A DNA stretch of 64,000 bases from Wurfbainia villosa (GCA_025175895.1 CM045993.1:64360621-64424620), one strand, 5' to 3'. Counted from the first letter of the stretch, positions 33,247 to 46,614 are shown. Made by a program: numbers and translations. Notes: generated by a model from the letters alone, not told the origin.

Positions 33247-34360
33247 CTAGGAGCTGGCATCCGTATACCCGTGTATCACCATGTCCCCTTCTCCATATAT
33301 TAGGAACACATCCTTAGTTCTTCTTAAGTACTTAAGGATCGTCTTAACAGCCACCCAATGATCCATTCCTGGATCGGACTGGTATCTGCTCATGACACTC
33401 ATAGCATACGATACATCGGGCCTCGTACATAACATAGCATACATGATAGATCCTATTGCGGATGCATAGGGAATCTTACTCATGCAAATCCTCTCGTCTT
33501 CTGTGCACGGACACATAGACTTCGAAAGGTGTATCCCATGCCTGATGGGTAGGAAACCTTTCTTGGATTCCGACATGCTAAACCTCTTTAGCACTCGGTC
33601 TATATATGTAGACTGTGAAAGACCAAGCAACCATTTTGATCTATCTCTATAGATCTTAATCCCGAGGATGTAGGTTGCTTCTCCCAGGTCTTTCATGGAG
33701 AATGTCTTGGATAACCAAACCTTAACTGACTGTAAGATTGACACATCGTTTCCTATAAGTAATATGTCATCGACATACAATACTAAGAACACGACTGCAC
33801 TCCCACTAACCATCTTGTACACACAAGGTTCGTCTGGATTTTGTGAGAAATCAAACCTTTTGATTGTCTCATCAAAACGGATATTTCAGTTCCTGGATGC
33901 TTGCTTCAATCCATAAATGGACCATCGCAATTTGCATACCTTGGTTTTATCAACCGATGTGAAACCCTCAGGTTGTATCATATACACGTCCTCGAGTAGG
34001 TTTCCATTAAGGAAAGCTGTTTTCATATCCATCTGCCATATCTCATAATCATAATGAGCCGCTAAGGCCATGAGCATCCGAATGGATTTAAGCATAGCTA
34101 CAGGCGAATAGGTTTCGTCATAATCAACACCTTGCTTTTGACGATATCCTTTCGCCACCAATCTAGCCTTATAGGTAATCACATTACCATCCATGTCGGT
34201 TTTCTTCTTGAAAACCCACTTGCACCCTATAGGCTTAATGCCTTCAGGTGGGTCAACCAAGTTCCAAACTTGGTTTTCATACATAGAATTCATTTCCAAC
34301 TTCATGGCATCAAGCCACTTATCCCTTTCTGAACTTGTCAGCACTTCTTCATAACTAGTA
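33247..34360 (-). pseudogene. element D: reverse transcriptase
   Basis: Minus-strand RT in two open pieces. 33886 upward holds IGCKWVFKKKTDMDG, ARLVAKGYRQKQGVDYDET, IWQMDMKTAFLNGN and SIYGLKQASRN. 33247-33822 holds the intact YVDD (~33770), MKDLGEATYILGIKIYRD, MLCTRPDVSYAMS and GYTDAS. The break at ~33823-33885 is one stop plus an altered Trp. Confidence 0.92.
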
Positions 34361-35384
34361 GGCTCCTCATCATCAATGAGTAACACTTCGTTCGATTCAC
34401 TTACGAGAAATTCATATCTCTCAGGAATGTTGCGTGTTCTACCAGATCTACGAAGATGTGGTGTTACAATAGGTCCAGCCGATTGCTCATCACTATGAGT
34501 TGTCAGCTGTTGTGCTTCACCAGGTATCTCATCAATGTCTATTTGAGTCTCTCGAGCCTCCTCAAGCTCGACAACACTCCCACTATTTTCTTGCAAGAGA
34601 AACTCTTTCTTTAGAAACACAGCATGCCTTGAAACAAACACCTTTTGTTCCACAGGATGATAGAATTGGTAACCCCTTGTTTCCTTAGGGTATCCAATAA
34701 ATAGACATTTATCAGACTTAGCATCCAATTTGTCTGATACAGTCCGCTTCACATAAGCAGCACAACCCCATATCTTCAAGTAAGATACATGAGGTTTCTT
34801 ACTATTTCATATCTCATATGGAGTAGTAGAGACTACCTTGGTTGGCATTCTGTTTAACAAGTAAATAGCTGTCTGAAGTGCATAGCCCCAAAAGGACTTG
34901 GGAAGATTCGTATGATTCATCATTGACCTGACCATGTCCAACAAGCTCCGGTTACGCCTCTTAGATACACCTTTATGTTGTGGTGTATATGGCGGAGTCC
35001 ATTGAGACAATATACCATTGTCTCTTAGATAATCAAGAAACTCCTGACTCAAGTATTCACCACCTCGATCCGATCGAAGTATTTTAATACTTTTGTCATG
35101 TTGTTTCTCTACTTCATTTCTGAATTCTTTGAACCTTTCAAAGGCTTCAGACTTGTGTTTCATCAAGAACACATACCCAAACCGTGAGTGATCATCGATG
35201 AAGGTAAGAAGTAGTTATAGCCTCCTAAAGCTTGAGTTGACATAGGTCCACATACATCAGTATGTATTAGACCTAGTAACTCTCCCACTCGTTCACCTTT
35301 TCCAATAAAAGCTAACTTAGTCATCTTGCCTTTTAAGTATGATTCACATGTATCGTATGAATCTAATTCAAACGATTCCAGAAT
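34361..35384 (-). pseudogene. element D: integrase and linker
   Basis: Minus strand: pre-integrase end (35225-35384, LGLIHTDVCGPM-type with a frameshift near 35205), integrase core 34807-35172 (RSDRGGEYLSQEF, then HKGVSKRRNRSLLDM with N to K and E to K changes, so the usual NGVSER block is lost), then the KIWGCAAYVKR, GYPKETRGYQFYHP and FVSRHAVFLKKEF linker. A stop near 34806 splits it. Confidence 0.9.
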
Positions 35385-36544
35385 TCAACATCGGTGTAAT
35401 TCGGACATGCGTTTCTTGCTTACATGGCCAAAATGACAATGCCACATATAGGAGTCTAATTGATTATCCTTTCGAGCACACTTGTTGCTCGCTTCAATAT
35501 TGAAAACGTCACTGGATACGTCCAACGTATAAACATCATTGCTTAAAGTTCCAGTCCCATAAAGAACTCCATTCAAAGTTATGTAACAACAATTGTTACT
35601 AAAATTCAAATGGTACCCATTTCTATTTAAACAAGAAATAGAAATGATGTTCTTTATCAATGAAGGAACATAAAAGCAATTGTCCAGTTCTAAGACAATT
35701 CCTGTAGGGAGTTTCAACAAATACGTTCCGATGGCGAGTGCAGCAACCTTTGCTCCATTCCCAACACGTAAATTTGACTCTCCCTTGACGAGTCTTCTTC
35801 TATTCCTTAGCCCATGTATGTCATTACATATATGTGAGCCACACCCAGTATCCAATACCCAAGTGTTTGAGGAAATAGAATGACAATTAATAACGAAGAT
35901 ATATGAAGAAGATGGGGCATCCAATGCCTTATTCTTCTTCACGAACTCAAGATAAATCTTGCACTTTCTTCGCCAATGGCTCTCCTTGCCATAATGATGG
36001 CAAGTTTCCTTTTGTGCTAGTTCTACCTTCTTAGCCCTTCTCTTCTTTCCCTTCTGATGTTCCTTTGACTTCCTCTTAGAACCTTTCTTCGAGGAATCAA
36101 CTAACAGCACCGTCCCCTGCTCATGCTTCTCAGAAGGCTCCACAGTCTTCTGCATGTTGAGCAGTACCATAGATGAACCTTCTTGCATCTCAGAGGTGAA
36201 GAGGAGCTTGGAGACTTCGAACCTTTCGAATCTCACTTGCTCATCAACCAACTCATAAAGATGAAAGACTATGGTATGAGCATCCATATGCTCATCGCCG
36301 CGGCTTCAGTACCATCGTGGCTAGCATGATGCAACTCACCATTTGAATCATTCACATGTTTCTGATAGGCCAACAATTGGTCCAGAGTTGCATTGTCACT
36401 AGGACGGGCGGGAAGAGGCGCTTCGAGGACATACGCAAGCTTTTCCACCTTGAGAACAATTCTCAAGTTTTTAAGCCAGTCCAAGAAGTTCGGCCCAGAC
36501 AATTTATTCGAATCCAAAATGGAACGCAAATTCAAAGACATCAT
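35385..36544 (-). pseudogene. element D: Gag and protease
   Basis: Start ATG at 36544. Gag N-terminus as in A, then a small deletion/frameshift near 36290-36300. From 36287 a 300-codon frame runs through Gag, a CHHYGKESHWRRKC knuckle (second Cys is Tyr), the protease with intact DTG (VLDTGCGSHIC) and GAG-pre-integrase to ELHRC. The same ~55-residue Gag block is missing as in A. Confidence 0.92.
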
Positions 36545-37777
36545 GATCAATCTTAGAAATACAAAATGAGCATATATGAGAAAGATGATTTAAAATGCAT
36601 CAATATACATTTATAAATCCCATTCATTTTTCGAATTTCAAAAACCACAAAATCACTTCGGGAGATCGTAGGTCCATCTCCGAATGGGCTGATATCCATC
36701 ATAGATATGAACAACCTTGGAGAGAGTCCAACAAGCTATTCATAACTACGACGGTAGGTATCAACTATACCGATTGCATATCACGTATATGCAACTATCA
36801 CAATGTGCTATCAACTGATTGAATGTTCACACATACATCAGGTTGTTAACACATTAACAAGTATGCATCATATGCATAGCACCCAACCTCACCTCCCTTT
36901 ACATCGACCTTGGAGAGAGTCAAACAAGCCGATGCTCCATGTTAAAGCCAACCCATTAATCGAGAAATAGTTTTAATATGGTTAGAGCGCATTCAAGCAA
37001 TTAGCCCGGCTTGGAGAGAGTCCAACAGCCAAAGCTAACGATTGACCTCTGACTCTTACCATATTAGTATTAAACTATTCCATGGTTTGAACAAATTTCG
37101 GGTTCGAGCCGGGCTTGGAGAGAGTCCAACAACCCAAACAAGAAACGGAACTCTGGTTCTAACCATATTATTGGAAGGTGTAGGCTTTAATATTGTTTAA
37201 AGGTTTTTATGTCTCATCCTCTTTGCATGCAAATAACTATTATCTACATGGCATGACATACATGGCATACATCTACATGTCACGACACGCATGACATAAT
37301 GATATGCATCTAATGCAATTACATGGCATACAATTATGTCATGTACATAATTTTCCTTATTTGTCATAACTATTTATGGAAATAAAATATGTTTAAGATT
37401 TAATTCTCCAAATCAAATCATGATTAAATTAGGAAACAAATTTCCAAATCTAATGACATATTTTATTTATGGAAATAGTTGATTAAGGAAAATCAATTTA
37501 GGAAACCAATTTCCTAAATCATCAAAACTACTTATGGAAATAAAATATTCTAAGATTTGATTTCCCAAATCAAATCATGATTAAATTAGGAAACAAATTT
37601 CCAGAATCTAATCAAATATTTTATTTATGGAAAATATCAATTTCCATAAATACTTCCAACTTTCCAAAAGTGGAAGATTTCCATAAATACTTCTAAATTT
37701 CCAAAATTAGAAAATTTCCAGAAATAACATTATGACTATCGCATAACCATTTTACGATTATGTCGAAACACAACCTG
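36545..37777 (-). other. element D leader with stem-loop series
   Basis: Same plan as the A and C leaders. Arms: 36706-36711 with 36739-36744, 36902-36906 with 36930-36934, and 37001-37005 with 37034-37038, plus a weaker fourth near 37087-37145. AT-rich inverted repeats follow up to the PBS. Confidence 0.78.
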
Positions 37778-37790
37778 GGCTCTGAAACCA
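37778..37790 (-). other. primer-binding site of D
   Basis: The minus strand reads TGGTTTCAGAGCC, the tRNA-Met PBS with one change, one base from the LTR at 37792. Confidence 0.88.
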
Positions 37791-37791
37791 C

Positions 37792-40010
37792 TGTTGGGTT
37801 TTCGGCACCGCGGCGAGTGTGTGTTCGAACATGTTTCGTAAACATGTGCACAGCAGAAGAAATAAAAATAATAAATCTATATTTATTACAACACACACGA
37901 CACACGCATGCATAGTACAACATGTGTAGACATAACCATAAATTTAAATTTTGCAATAAAGGAAATTTAACTACGTATACCTTTCGTATCACGTATAGCG
38001 GGAACGGCATCAACCGGAACGATCCTCGCTAGAATCGTCTCTATCCGTATCCACGCCGAGTATCCTTAGGATGACTTCGCTAAGCCACGAGCTTCGTCTT
38101 CGTACGGGTTACTAGCCTCGTGTTGAAGACGACGTGATCAAGAGATGATCACGATCCGAATCCAAATTCGGATCCAAAGACGAGTCCTCAAAAATCGCTT
38201 CTCCGGAGAGGTATTCGTCAACCGTTTGACGAAACCTTCGTCCTCCACCTCAGAGGATTACCGGAGATCGAATCCCCGGTAAGTTAGGTGCTGTCGGAGC
38301 TCTAACCATCATCCAAACGATGCTCCGACGAGAAGAAAACAAGCTGTCCAGAAAACTGGACAGCTTTGGTGGAGGAGTAGGAACCGGCCAAGCAAGGGAA
38401 GCCAAGTGCTCACCTTATCGCCGAAGCCTAGGAAGATCACCGGAGGGTCGCCGGAGGATCACCGGCTGAAGCTTGGACGCCGGCAACAAGTTTGACGGCG
38501 GCACAAGGGGCTGGGCAGCAATGGAGGTTGGCACCGAGAATCTCCAAGGAAGGAGGTGGGCGGCAACTTAGGGCTAGGGTTTTGGATTAGGGCTTAACAA
38601 TCCCTTAAGCCCTTTTTTATAGAGAACTAATTCTCTTAATGGTTAATGGATTATAACCATGAGGCCCGTTAACCCGCTCCATTAATATAAGTTAAAATAA
38701 ACCAAACCAAGATGGTTTATTTTAAGTTAAAACGAACCGAACCAACTTTTGGTTCATTCGTTTAAAATAAACCAAACCCTTTGGTTTATTCTCCTCCATT
38801 GGATTAGAACCAAAGCATTTTTGTTCATCCATTATGTCTTCATAAGACACGACCCATCCACGCTTCCATTGCGACTGAAACGATTTCATGCTCACTTCTT
38901 GTTTGGTCCAACCAAACCTAGTTTCTCTCGGTCTGAGAATCCCATTCTCAAGCTCGTTTTAAATCCTTCGGATTACGCTCATTGTGTGTGTGACCAAATA
39001 GGTTCTCGGTTTATGTTGGCCATCTATAATTAACCATTAATTATAGAACGATCATGAGTGGCACCTAGTAGTACATCATGATCCCCAATTAAACGAAAAG
39101 ATCAACGGTTGATCCAGAACTATTTCTGAAACCCTTCAGCAGCTCGAATGAATCATGCCCCATTCCCTTCACTGATCTTATACCCACTTGGTTCAGGACG
39201 TGGTCTATAGTGTCAGTCCCCACTAGGCTGACTACGTCACACCTAGCCCAAGTATCATTTCCTCGTCCTACAGATTCTAGTTACTCCACATGTATCAAAG
39301 AGTATCTTACTCTAAACATGTAATGCTTTGGCCAAAGACTTTAGTAACAATTCGACGAGAGGCCATGGGTATACATCTCCTTGCAAGGAGTGGTGAATCC
39401 TTTATAGGCTATTCAAACACCTTCGATCACTTCGACTTATACCCAATAATCCCGGCTCCACATCTCCTTAGAGATGCTTGCTTAAGATGTCAAAGCATAA
39501 GTCTCCATGATCAAGATGACTTGAATACCGCAAGTCAAAGGAACATCGCACTTAAGCTACAGTAAGAACTTCATTGACATATCTATATATGCAAAGAACC
39601 ATATGAAGTCTTACGGCTGGTCACTCCAATGAACTAGTTACCATAACTAGCATCCACGATCAACTCCGGACATCACAATGTCTCCAGCCAGTGAGAATCA
39701 GCTGCTTGGACACACCAAGGAGTATACCTCGTGCTAGTCTCGACAGAATTAATGGTGTTCAAATCCATCAATTCATCGACTAGGGATAATTCTGATACAT
39801 CACAATTATACATGTAGAGATACTCACTAGTTGTGATCCAATCACAAATTCTCTCATGTTGTGAATCGTATCGTGGACATTCAGTAAATGAGTTTAAGAT
39901 CCAATCAAATACATGAAACATGTATACTCAAATAGTGAATCTTCATTTATCATATAAATGGTTCATACATAAAGCGATTGCCTTAGGACATCTCTCATAT
40001 ATTACTAACA
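37792..40010 (-). repeat. 5' LTR of D (2219 bp)
   Basis: Plus strand TGTTGGGTTTTCGGCACCG to ATTACTAACA, bounded by PBS on the left and TSD on the right. TATA near 38616, hairpin 38341-38366. Confidence 0.95.
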
Positions 40011-40015
40011 TAGAG

Positions 40016-41069
40016 AAGGAACACAATAGCAATTTTCCAGTTCCAAGACTAGTCCACTAGGGAGCTTCAGCAAATAAGTTCCGATGGCGACCGCAGCAAC
40101 CTTTGCTCCATTGCCAACTCGCAAATTTGACTCCCCTCTGACGAGTCTTCTTCTATTCCTTAGCCCATGTATGTCATTACATATATGTGAGCCACACCCA
40201 GTATCCAATACCCAAGTGTCTAAGGAAATAGAATGACAATCATTAACGAAGATACCTGAAGAGGATGGGGCATCGGATGCCTTCTTCTTCTTCATGGACT
40301 CAAGATAAATCTTGCAGTTTCTTCGCCAGGTGCCTTCCTTGTCATAGTGATGGCAAGTGCCCTTTTGTGCTGGTTCTGCCTTCTTTGCCTTCTTATTCTT
40401 CCCTTTCTTCTGTTCTTTTGCCTTCCTCTTAGAACCTTTCTTTGAGGAATCAACTAACAGAACCGCCTTCTCCTCATGCTTCACAGAAGGCTACACAGTC
40501 TTCAGCATATTGAGGAGCTCAAGAATAGTGGATTCCAATTTTTTCATCTGATAGTTCATCACAAATTGTGAGAAACTCTTGGGCAAACAATGCAGAATTA
40601 AGTCAATACTTAATTCATGGTCCATCACAAACCCGAGAGTGGCTATCCGCTCGATGTACCCGTTCATCTTTAGCACAAACTGCACCACAGACGAACCTTC
40701 TTGCATCTTCGTGGTGAAGAGGAGCCTGGAGACTTCGAACCTTTCGGATCTCGCTTGCTCATCAAACAACTCATGAAGATGGAAGACCATGGTATTAGCA
40801 TCCATATGCTCATGCTGCTTTTGCAGCTCAGGTACCATCGCCGCTAGCATGATGCAACTCGCCATCTCAGAATCTGCCACATGCTTCTGATAGACCAACA
40901 TTTGGTCTGGAGTTGCATGGTCCTTAGGACGGTTGGGAAGAGGCTCTTCAAGGACATATGCTAGCTTTTCCGCCTTGAGAACAATTCTCAGGTTTCTAAG
41001 CCAGTCAGGGAAGTTAGTCCCAGTCAGTTTGTTTGAATCCAAAATAGTGCGCAAATTCAAAGACGTCAT
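40016..41069 (-). pseudogene. element C: Gag and protease, without the Gag deletion
   Basis: Likely start ATG at 41069 (TSLNLRTILDSNKL...). Gag keeps the QFVLKMNGYIERIATLGF and LPKSFSQFVMNYQMKK blocks that A and D lack. A stop at ~40491 separates the lysine-rich tail. The knuckle reads CHHYDKEGTWRRNC (second Cys to Tyr, His to Thr). The protease DTG is intact (VLDTGCGSHIC). The frame stops at D's right end (40011). Confidence 0.92.
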
Positions 41070-42345
41070 GATCAATCGATTGACCCAGAAATACAAAACG
41101 AGCATATATGAGAAAATGATTTTAAAATGCATCAATATACATTTATAAGTCCCATTCATTTTTCGAATTTCAAAAACCCCAAAATCACTTCGGGAGATCG
41201 TAGGTCCATCTCCGAATGGGCTGATATCCATCATAGATATGAACAACCTTGGAGAGAGTCCAGCAAGCCATTCATAACTACGATGGTAGGTATCAACTAT
41301 ACCGATTGCATATCACGTATATGCAACTATCACAATGTGCTATCAACTAATTGAATGTTCACACATACATCGGGTTGTTAACACATTAACAAGTATGCAT
41401 CATATGCATAGCACCCAACTTCACCTCCCTTTACATCGACCTTGGAGAGAGTCTAACAAGCCGATGCTCCAGGTTAAAGCCGACCCATTAATCAAGAAAT
41501 AGTTTTAATATGGTTAGAGCGCATTCAACCAATTAGCTCGGCTTGGAGAGAGTCCAACAACCAAAGCTAACGATTGACCTCTGACTCTTACCATATTAGT
41601 ATTAAACTATTTCATGGTTTGAACATGTTCGGGTTCGAGCCGGGCATGGAGAGAGTCCAACAACCCGAACAAGAAACGAAACTTTGGTTCTAACCATATT
41701 AATGAAAGGTATAGGCTTTAATATTGAGTTAGGGTTTTTATGTTTCATCCTCTTTGCATGCAAATAACTATTATCTACATGACATGGCATACATGGCATA
41801 CATCTACATGTCACGACACGTATGGCATAATGATATGCATCTAATGCAATGACATGACATACAATTATGTCATGTACAATATTTCCTTATATGTCATAAC
41901 TATTTATGGAAATAAAATATGTTTAGGATTTGATTCTCCAAATCAAATCATGATTATATTAGGAAACAAATTTCCAAATCTAATCACATATTTTATTTGT
42001 GGAAATAGTTGATTAAGGAAAGTCAATTTAGGAAACCAATTTCCTAAATCATCAAAACTACTTATGGAAATAAAATATTTTAAGATTTGATTTCCCAAAT
42101 CAAATCATGATTAAATTAGGAAACAGATTTCCAAAATCTAATCAAATATTTTATTTATGGAAAATATCAATTTCCATAAATACTTCCAACTTTCCAAAAG
42201 TGGAAGATTTCCATAAATACTTCTAGACTTTCCAAAATTGAAATATTTCCATAAATACTTCTAACATTCCAAAAGTAGAAAATTTCTAGAAATATCATTA
42301 TGACTATCGCAAAACAATTTTACGATTATGTCGAAACACAACCTG
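41070..42345 (-). other. element C leader with stem-loop series
   Basis: Best-kept copy of the A/C/D leader. Arms: 41238-41243 with 41271-41276, 41434-41438 with 41462-41466, 41533-41538 with 41565-41570 (6 bp), and 41626-41635 with 41662-41671 (perfect 10 bp). Each encloses a copy of the GGAGAGAGTC motif. AT-rich inverted repeats lie at ~41930-42250. Confidence 0.8.
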
Positions 42346-42358
42346 GGCTCTGATACTA
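42346..42358 (-). other. primer-binding site of C
   Basis: The minus strand reads TAGTATCAGAGCC (one change from TGGTATCAGAGCC), one base from the LTR at 42360. Confidence 0.88.
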
Positions 42359-42359
42359 C

Positions 42360-44588
42360 TGTTGGGTTTCCTGCACCGCGGCGAGTGTGTGTTCGAACAT
42401 GTTTCGTAAATATGTGCACAGCGGAAGGAATAAAAATAATAAATCTACATTTATTACAACACACACATCACACGCATGCATAGTACAACATGTGTAGACA
42501 TAACCGTAAATTTAAATTTTGCAATAAAAGTAAATTTAACTACGTATACCTTACGTATCACGTGTAGCGAGAACGGCATCAATCGGAACGATCCTCGCTA
42601 GAATCGTCTCTATCCGTGTCCACGCCGAGTATCTTCGGGATGACTTCACTAAGTCACGAGCCTCATCTTCTTACGGGTTACTAGTCATGTGCTGAAGACG
42701 ATGTGATCGAGAGAAGATCAAGATCCGAATCCAAATTCGGATCCAAAGACGAGTCCTCAAAACTCACTTCTCCGGAGAGGTATTCGTCAACCGTTTGACG
42801 AATCCTTTGTCCTCCACCTATGAGGATTACCGGAGATCGAATCCCCGATAAGTAAGGCACTGTCGGAGCTCCAAACGTCGTCCAAACGATGCTCTGACGA
42901 GAAGGAAACAAGCTGTCCAGAAAACTGGACAGCTTTGGTGGAGACCTTGCGCCGGAAAAATAAGGAAAGCGACTTGCTCACCTTGTTGCCGGAGCCAAGG
43001 AAGATCACCGGAGCCCCTCCAGCAGCAGATCGATTCCAGCAATGGGAGAAGACAGCAGCAGCTGGTCGCCTGGTTGGAGGAGGTGGGCGGCGGCAACAAT
43101 GTTGGTGCCGACTTGAAGGAGAGGAGGGAGAGGTTGGGCGGCAACTCTAGGTTAGGGCTTTTGGATTAGGGCTTAACAAACCCTTAAGCCCTCTTTTATA
43201 GAGAACTAATTCTCTTAATGGTTATTGGATCATAACCAAAAGGCCCGATAACCCGCTCCATTAATATAAGTTAAAATAAACCAAACCATGATGCTTTATT
43301 TTAAGTTAAAACGAACCGAACCAACTTTGGTTCATTCGTTTAAAATAAACCAAACCCTTTGGTTTATTCTCCTCCATTGGATTAGAACCAAACCATTTTT
43401 GTTCATCCATTATGTCTTCATAAGACACGGCCCATCCACGCTTCCATTGCGACTGAAACGATTTCATGCTCGCATCTTGTTCGGTCCAACCAAACCTAGT
43501 TTCTCTCGGTCTGAGAATCTCATTCTCAAGCTCGTTTTAAATCCTTCGGATTACACACGTTGTGTGTGTGACCAAAAAGGTTCTCAGTTTATGTTGGCCG
43601 TATATAATTAACCATTAATTATCGAATGATCATGAGTGGCACCTAGTAGTACATCATGATCCCTAATTAATCGAAAAGATCAACGGTTGATCCAGAACTA
43701 TTTCTGAAACCCTTTAGCAGCTCGAATGAATCGTGCCCCATTCCCTTCACTCATCTTATACCCACTTGGTTCAGGACATGGTATATAGTGTCAGTCCCCA
43801 CTAGGCCGACTACGTCACACCTAGCCCAAGTATCATTTCCTCGTCCTCTCAGTTCTAGTTCTGCACATGTATCGAAGAGTACCTTACTCTAAACATGTAA
43901 TGCTTTGGCCAAAGACTTTAGTAACAATCCGACGAGAGGCCATGGGTATACATCTCCTCGCAAGGAGTGGTGAATCCTTTATAGGCTATTCAAACACCTT
44001 CGATCACTTCGACTTATACCCAATCATCCCGGGTCCACATTTCCACAGAGATGCTTGCTTAAGATGTCAAAGCATAAGTCTTTATGATCAAGATGACTTG
44101 AATACGACAAGTCAAAGGAACATCACACTTAAGCAACAGTAAGAACTTCATTGACATATCTATATATGCAGAGAACCATATGAAGTCTTACGGCTTGTCA
44201 CTCAAATGAACTAGTTACCATAACTAGCATCCACGATTAACTCCAAACATCACAATGTCTCCAGCCAGTGAGAATCAGCTGCTTAGATACACCAAAGAGT
44301 ATACCCCGTGCTAGTCTCGACAGAATTGATGATGTCCAAATCCATCAATTCATCGACAATGAATAATTCCGATACATCACAATTACACATGTAGAGATAC
44401 TCACTAGTTGTGATCCAATCACAAATTCTCTCATGTTGTGAGTCGTATCGCGGACATTCAGTAAATGAGTTTAAGATCCAATCAAATACATGAAACCATG
44501 TATACTCAAATAGTGAATCTTCATTTATCATATAAATGGTTCATACATAAGGCGATTACCTTAGGACATCTCTCATATATTACTAACA
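42360..44588 (-). repeat. 5' LTR of C (2229 bp)
   Basis: Plus strand TGTTGGGTTTCCTGCACCG to ATTACTAACA. Next to it, CAAAGCCCCCTTG starts H's LTR. TATA near 43195, hairpin 42910-42935. Confidence 0.95.
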
Positions 44589-46388
44589 CAAAGCCCCCTT
44601 GATACTTTTGGCCAAGACATAATCATGCTCTTAATGGTCTTCCATGCTATGATCTATATGTTCCTTTCCCATGATTTGTATGTAGATGAAGATAACATGT
44701 TGACAGATAGGCTTGATTTGAGTGTTTGATCCCAAAGCCCCCTTGCTCCTAATGGTCTTCCATGCCATGATCTATATGTAATAGATGTTAACATGTGGTT
44801 AGTTAGATCTTGTACAAGTTGTTTAGGGTTTGAATTTTGTTAGAACCCCCATGATGTTTCGACCACACCATATTATGCTTGTTGATGATGTTTCATGCCA
44901 TACTCTATATGTATATGATGTTAGTATGATGTTAGGTAGACCTTGTACAAGTTGTTTAAGTGTTTGAATTCTTAAGAACCCTCCCCTAGGGTTTCGGCCA
45001 ACCCATGTTCATGTCCTCTAATAATCCTCCATGCCATGCTACATGTATATAAGATGTTAATATGATGTTAGTTAGACTTTATGATAGCATGTTTGGTTTA
45101 TGCCACTACCTTATGTCCATGTTAATTGTATGAATGTATGATTATGTTATGCTCATTGCATCATGATGAACAAGTATGTATGATGAAAATGCCTAAGAGA
45201 TGCTTCCCCATGAATGGGGACTAAGAACACTCTTTATGTTATGAAAAGGAACATGATATGTTATGAAAAGGAACATGATATGCTATGATAAAGAACATGA
45301 TATATTATGATAAGGAATATGATATGTTATGATAAGGAACATGATATGTTATTATTAGGAACATGATATGCTATTTTACTTTTTGCATGACTTGTACCGG
45401 ACCCTAATAAGGTCCAAGGGATGGACTCCTACGTGCCCCTAGGTCGACGGTCATAGTACGGACCTAGTACGGGATGGGATCCTAAGTTGTCCTAGGCCGA
45501 CGGTCATAAGTACGGGCCTAGGATGAGCTTCTATGTTATGTTGCCCCTAGGTCGACGAACGTAGTACGAACCTAGTACCCTAGTAGGTTCGAGATTAACT
45601 ACCTCGGGTCTATTTAGTGATTCGCACAATGATCATGATGTATGTGGTACAATGTCGGGCCCAATATGTTGAGATTATGTTTAAGTACCTATAAAATATA
45701 TGTTTTCAAAGAGCATCTTGCATATACCCCTATTCTTGTCTATGTGATTATGATATTTATATAAATGCTATGTTTATATGTTCTTAATTGATCATGTCAT
45801 GACTTTTATATGAATGTTATACCTATATGTCCTTGAATGATCATGTCGTTACTTTTATATGAATGCTATGCTTATATGTTCTTGAATGATCATGTCACTA
45901 CTCTAGGTCTAATTCTTGATCTATGGCTTTTGTGAGCAGGAAAGGATCTTACTAAGGCTATGTGCTTATAGTTCATGTTTCCCTTGTACTGCAGATAAGG
46001 ATAAAGAATGACTAAACTAAAGGGAGAAACAGGAGGGGCAAAGTGTGTGTGGTAGTGGCATGGTAGAAAAGATCTATTTATATTCCCAGACTTATGCATG
46101 TTTCCCATTAAGTTTTGCATGTTAGTTGTTAAGAGTTGAACTGTACTTGATGTTGATGGTTGCTACTTGGTGTCCTTTAAGTTGATTATCATGAACTTGA
46201 ACTAAGTACTTATGCAATGATTATGCATGCTCCATGTTTCATGCTTTATGTTTTTTTTTAAAAAAAAAGTTTAAAGCCTTCCGTTGTAAATGAATGTAGT
46301 CTTCCGCTGTAAATGCATGTATTCTTCTGTTGTAACTGTATGTATGTATGATCGCGTCGTGCCGCCTTTCAAAAGGGCGGGCATGACA
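44589..46388 (+). repeat. 5' LTR of H, 5' truncated (1800 bp)
   Basis: Corresponds to the 3' LTR from the CAAAGCCCCCTTG repeat unit onward, ending CGGGCATGACA. It has the same 22-bp GGAACATGATATG repeat (45244-45372) and a short T/A-run near 46250. The first ~1 kb was removed with C's left flank. Confidence 0.92.
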
Positions 46389-46390
46389 GG

Positions 46391-46403
46391 TTGGTATCAG
46401 AGC
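46391..46403 (+). other. primer-binding site of H
   Basis: TTGGTATCAGAGC two bases after the LTR end at 46388, matching initiator tRNA-Met. Confidence 0.9.
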
Positions 46404-46614
46404 ATATCTGCCTTTCCACTACACACACATCAAGCTCCAAATCCTGTCGCTCCAAGTAAGAAATTCTTTGCCTACTCTATTTCGTTCATGAATGATAAGA
46501 AATGCTTTTAGTTTAGGTATGCATGAATATATGTATGATAACCTTATGCTAGCCTTTAGTTTAAATATGCATAAATATATGACTGATAATCTTATACTAG
46601 CCTTATTATAATAT

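Larger units (their letters stand above)
30564..40010 (-). mobile_element. Copia element D, complete, TSD TAGAG
   Basis: Full-length 9447-bp element of the A family inserted in the GAG-pre-integrase of C. Perfect 5-bp TSD TAGAG at 30559-30563 and 40011-40015. LTRs are 30564-32776 and 37792-40010, with PPT, RNase H, RT, integrase, protease, gag, leader and PBS in order. In one ~108-bp stretch compared between the two LTRs (31501 and 38729 on) I counted 4 differences, so it is not very recent. Confidence 0.96.
25749..44588 (-). mobile_element. Copia element C, containing D
   Basis: Minus-strand member of the A family. The 3' LTR (25749-27676) lacks ~300 bp at its outer end. RNase H, RT, integrase and pre-integrase occupy 27687-30563, D is inserted at 30564-40010, and the body resumes with protease and gag (40016-41069), leader, PBS and 5' LTR (42360-44588). 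The right flank is H's 5' LTR, the left flank is G's RT, so the left end was lost in a deletion. Confidence 0.93.

Noticed and set aside
46391..46403. tRNA-Met-like sequence
   Set aside because: Only the 3'-end complement is present at this and the other PBS sites. No cloverleaf, so these are primer sites, not tRNA genes.
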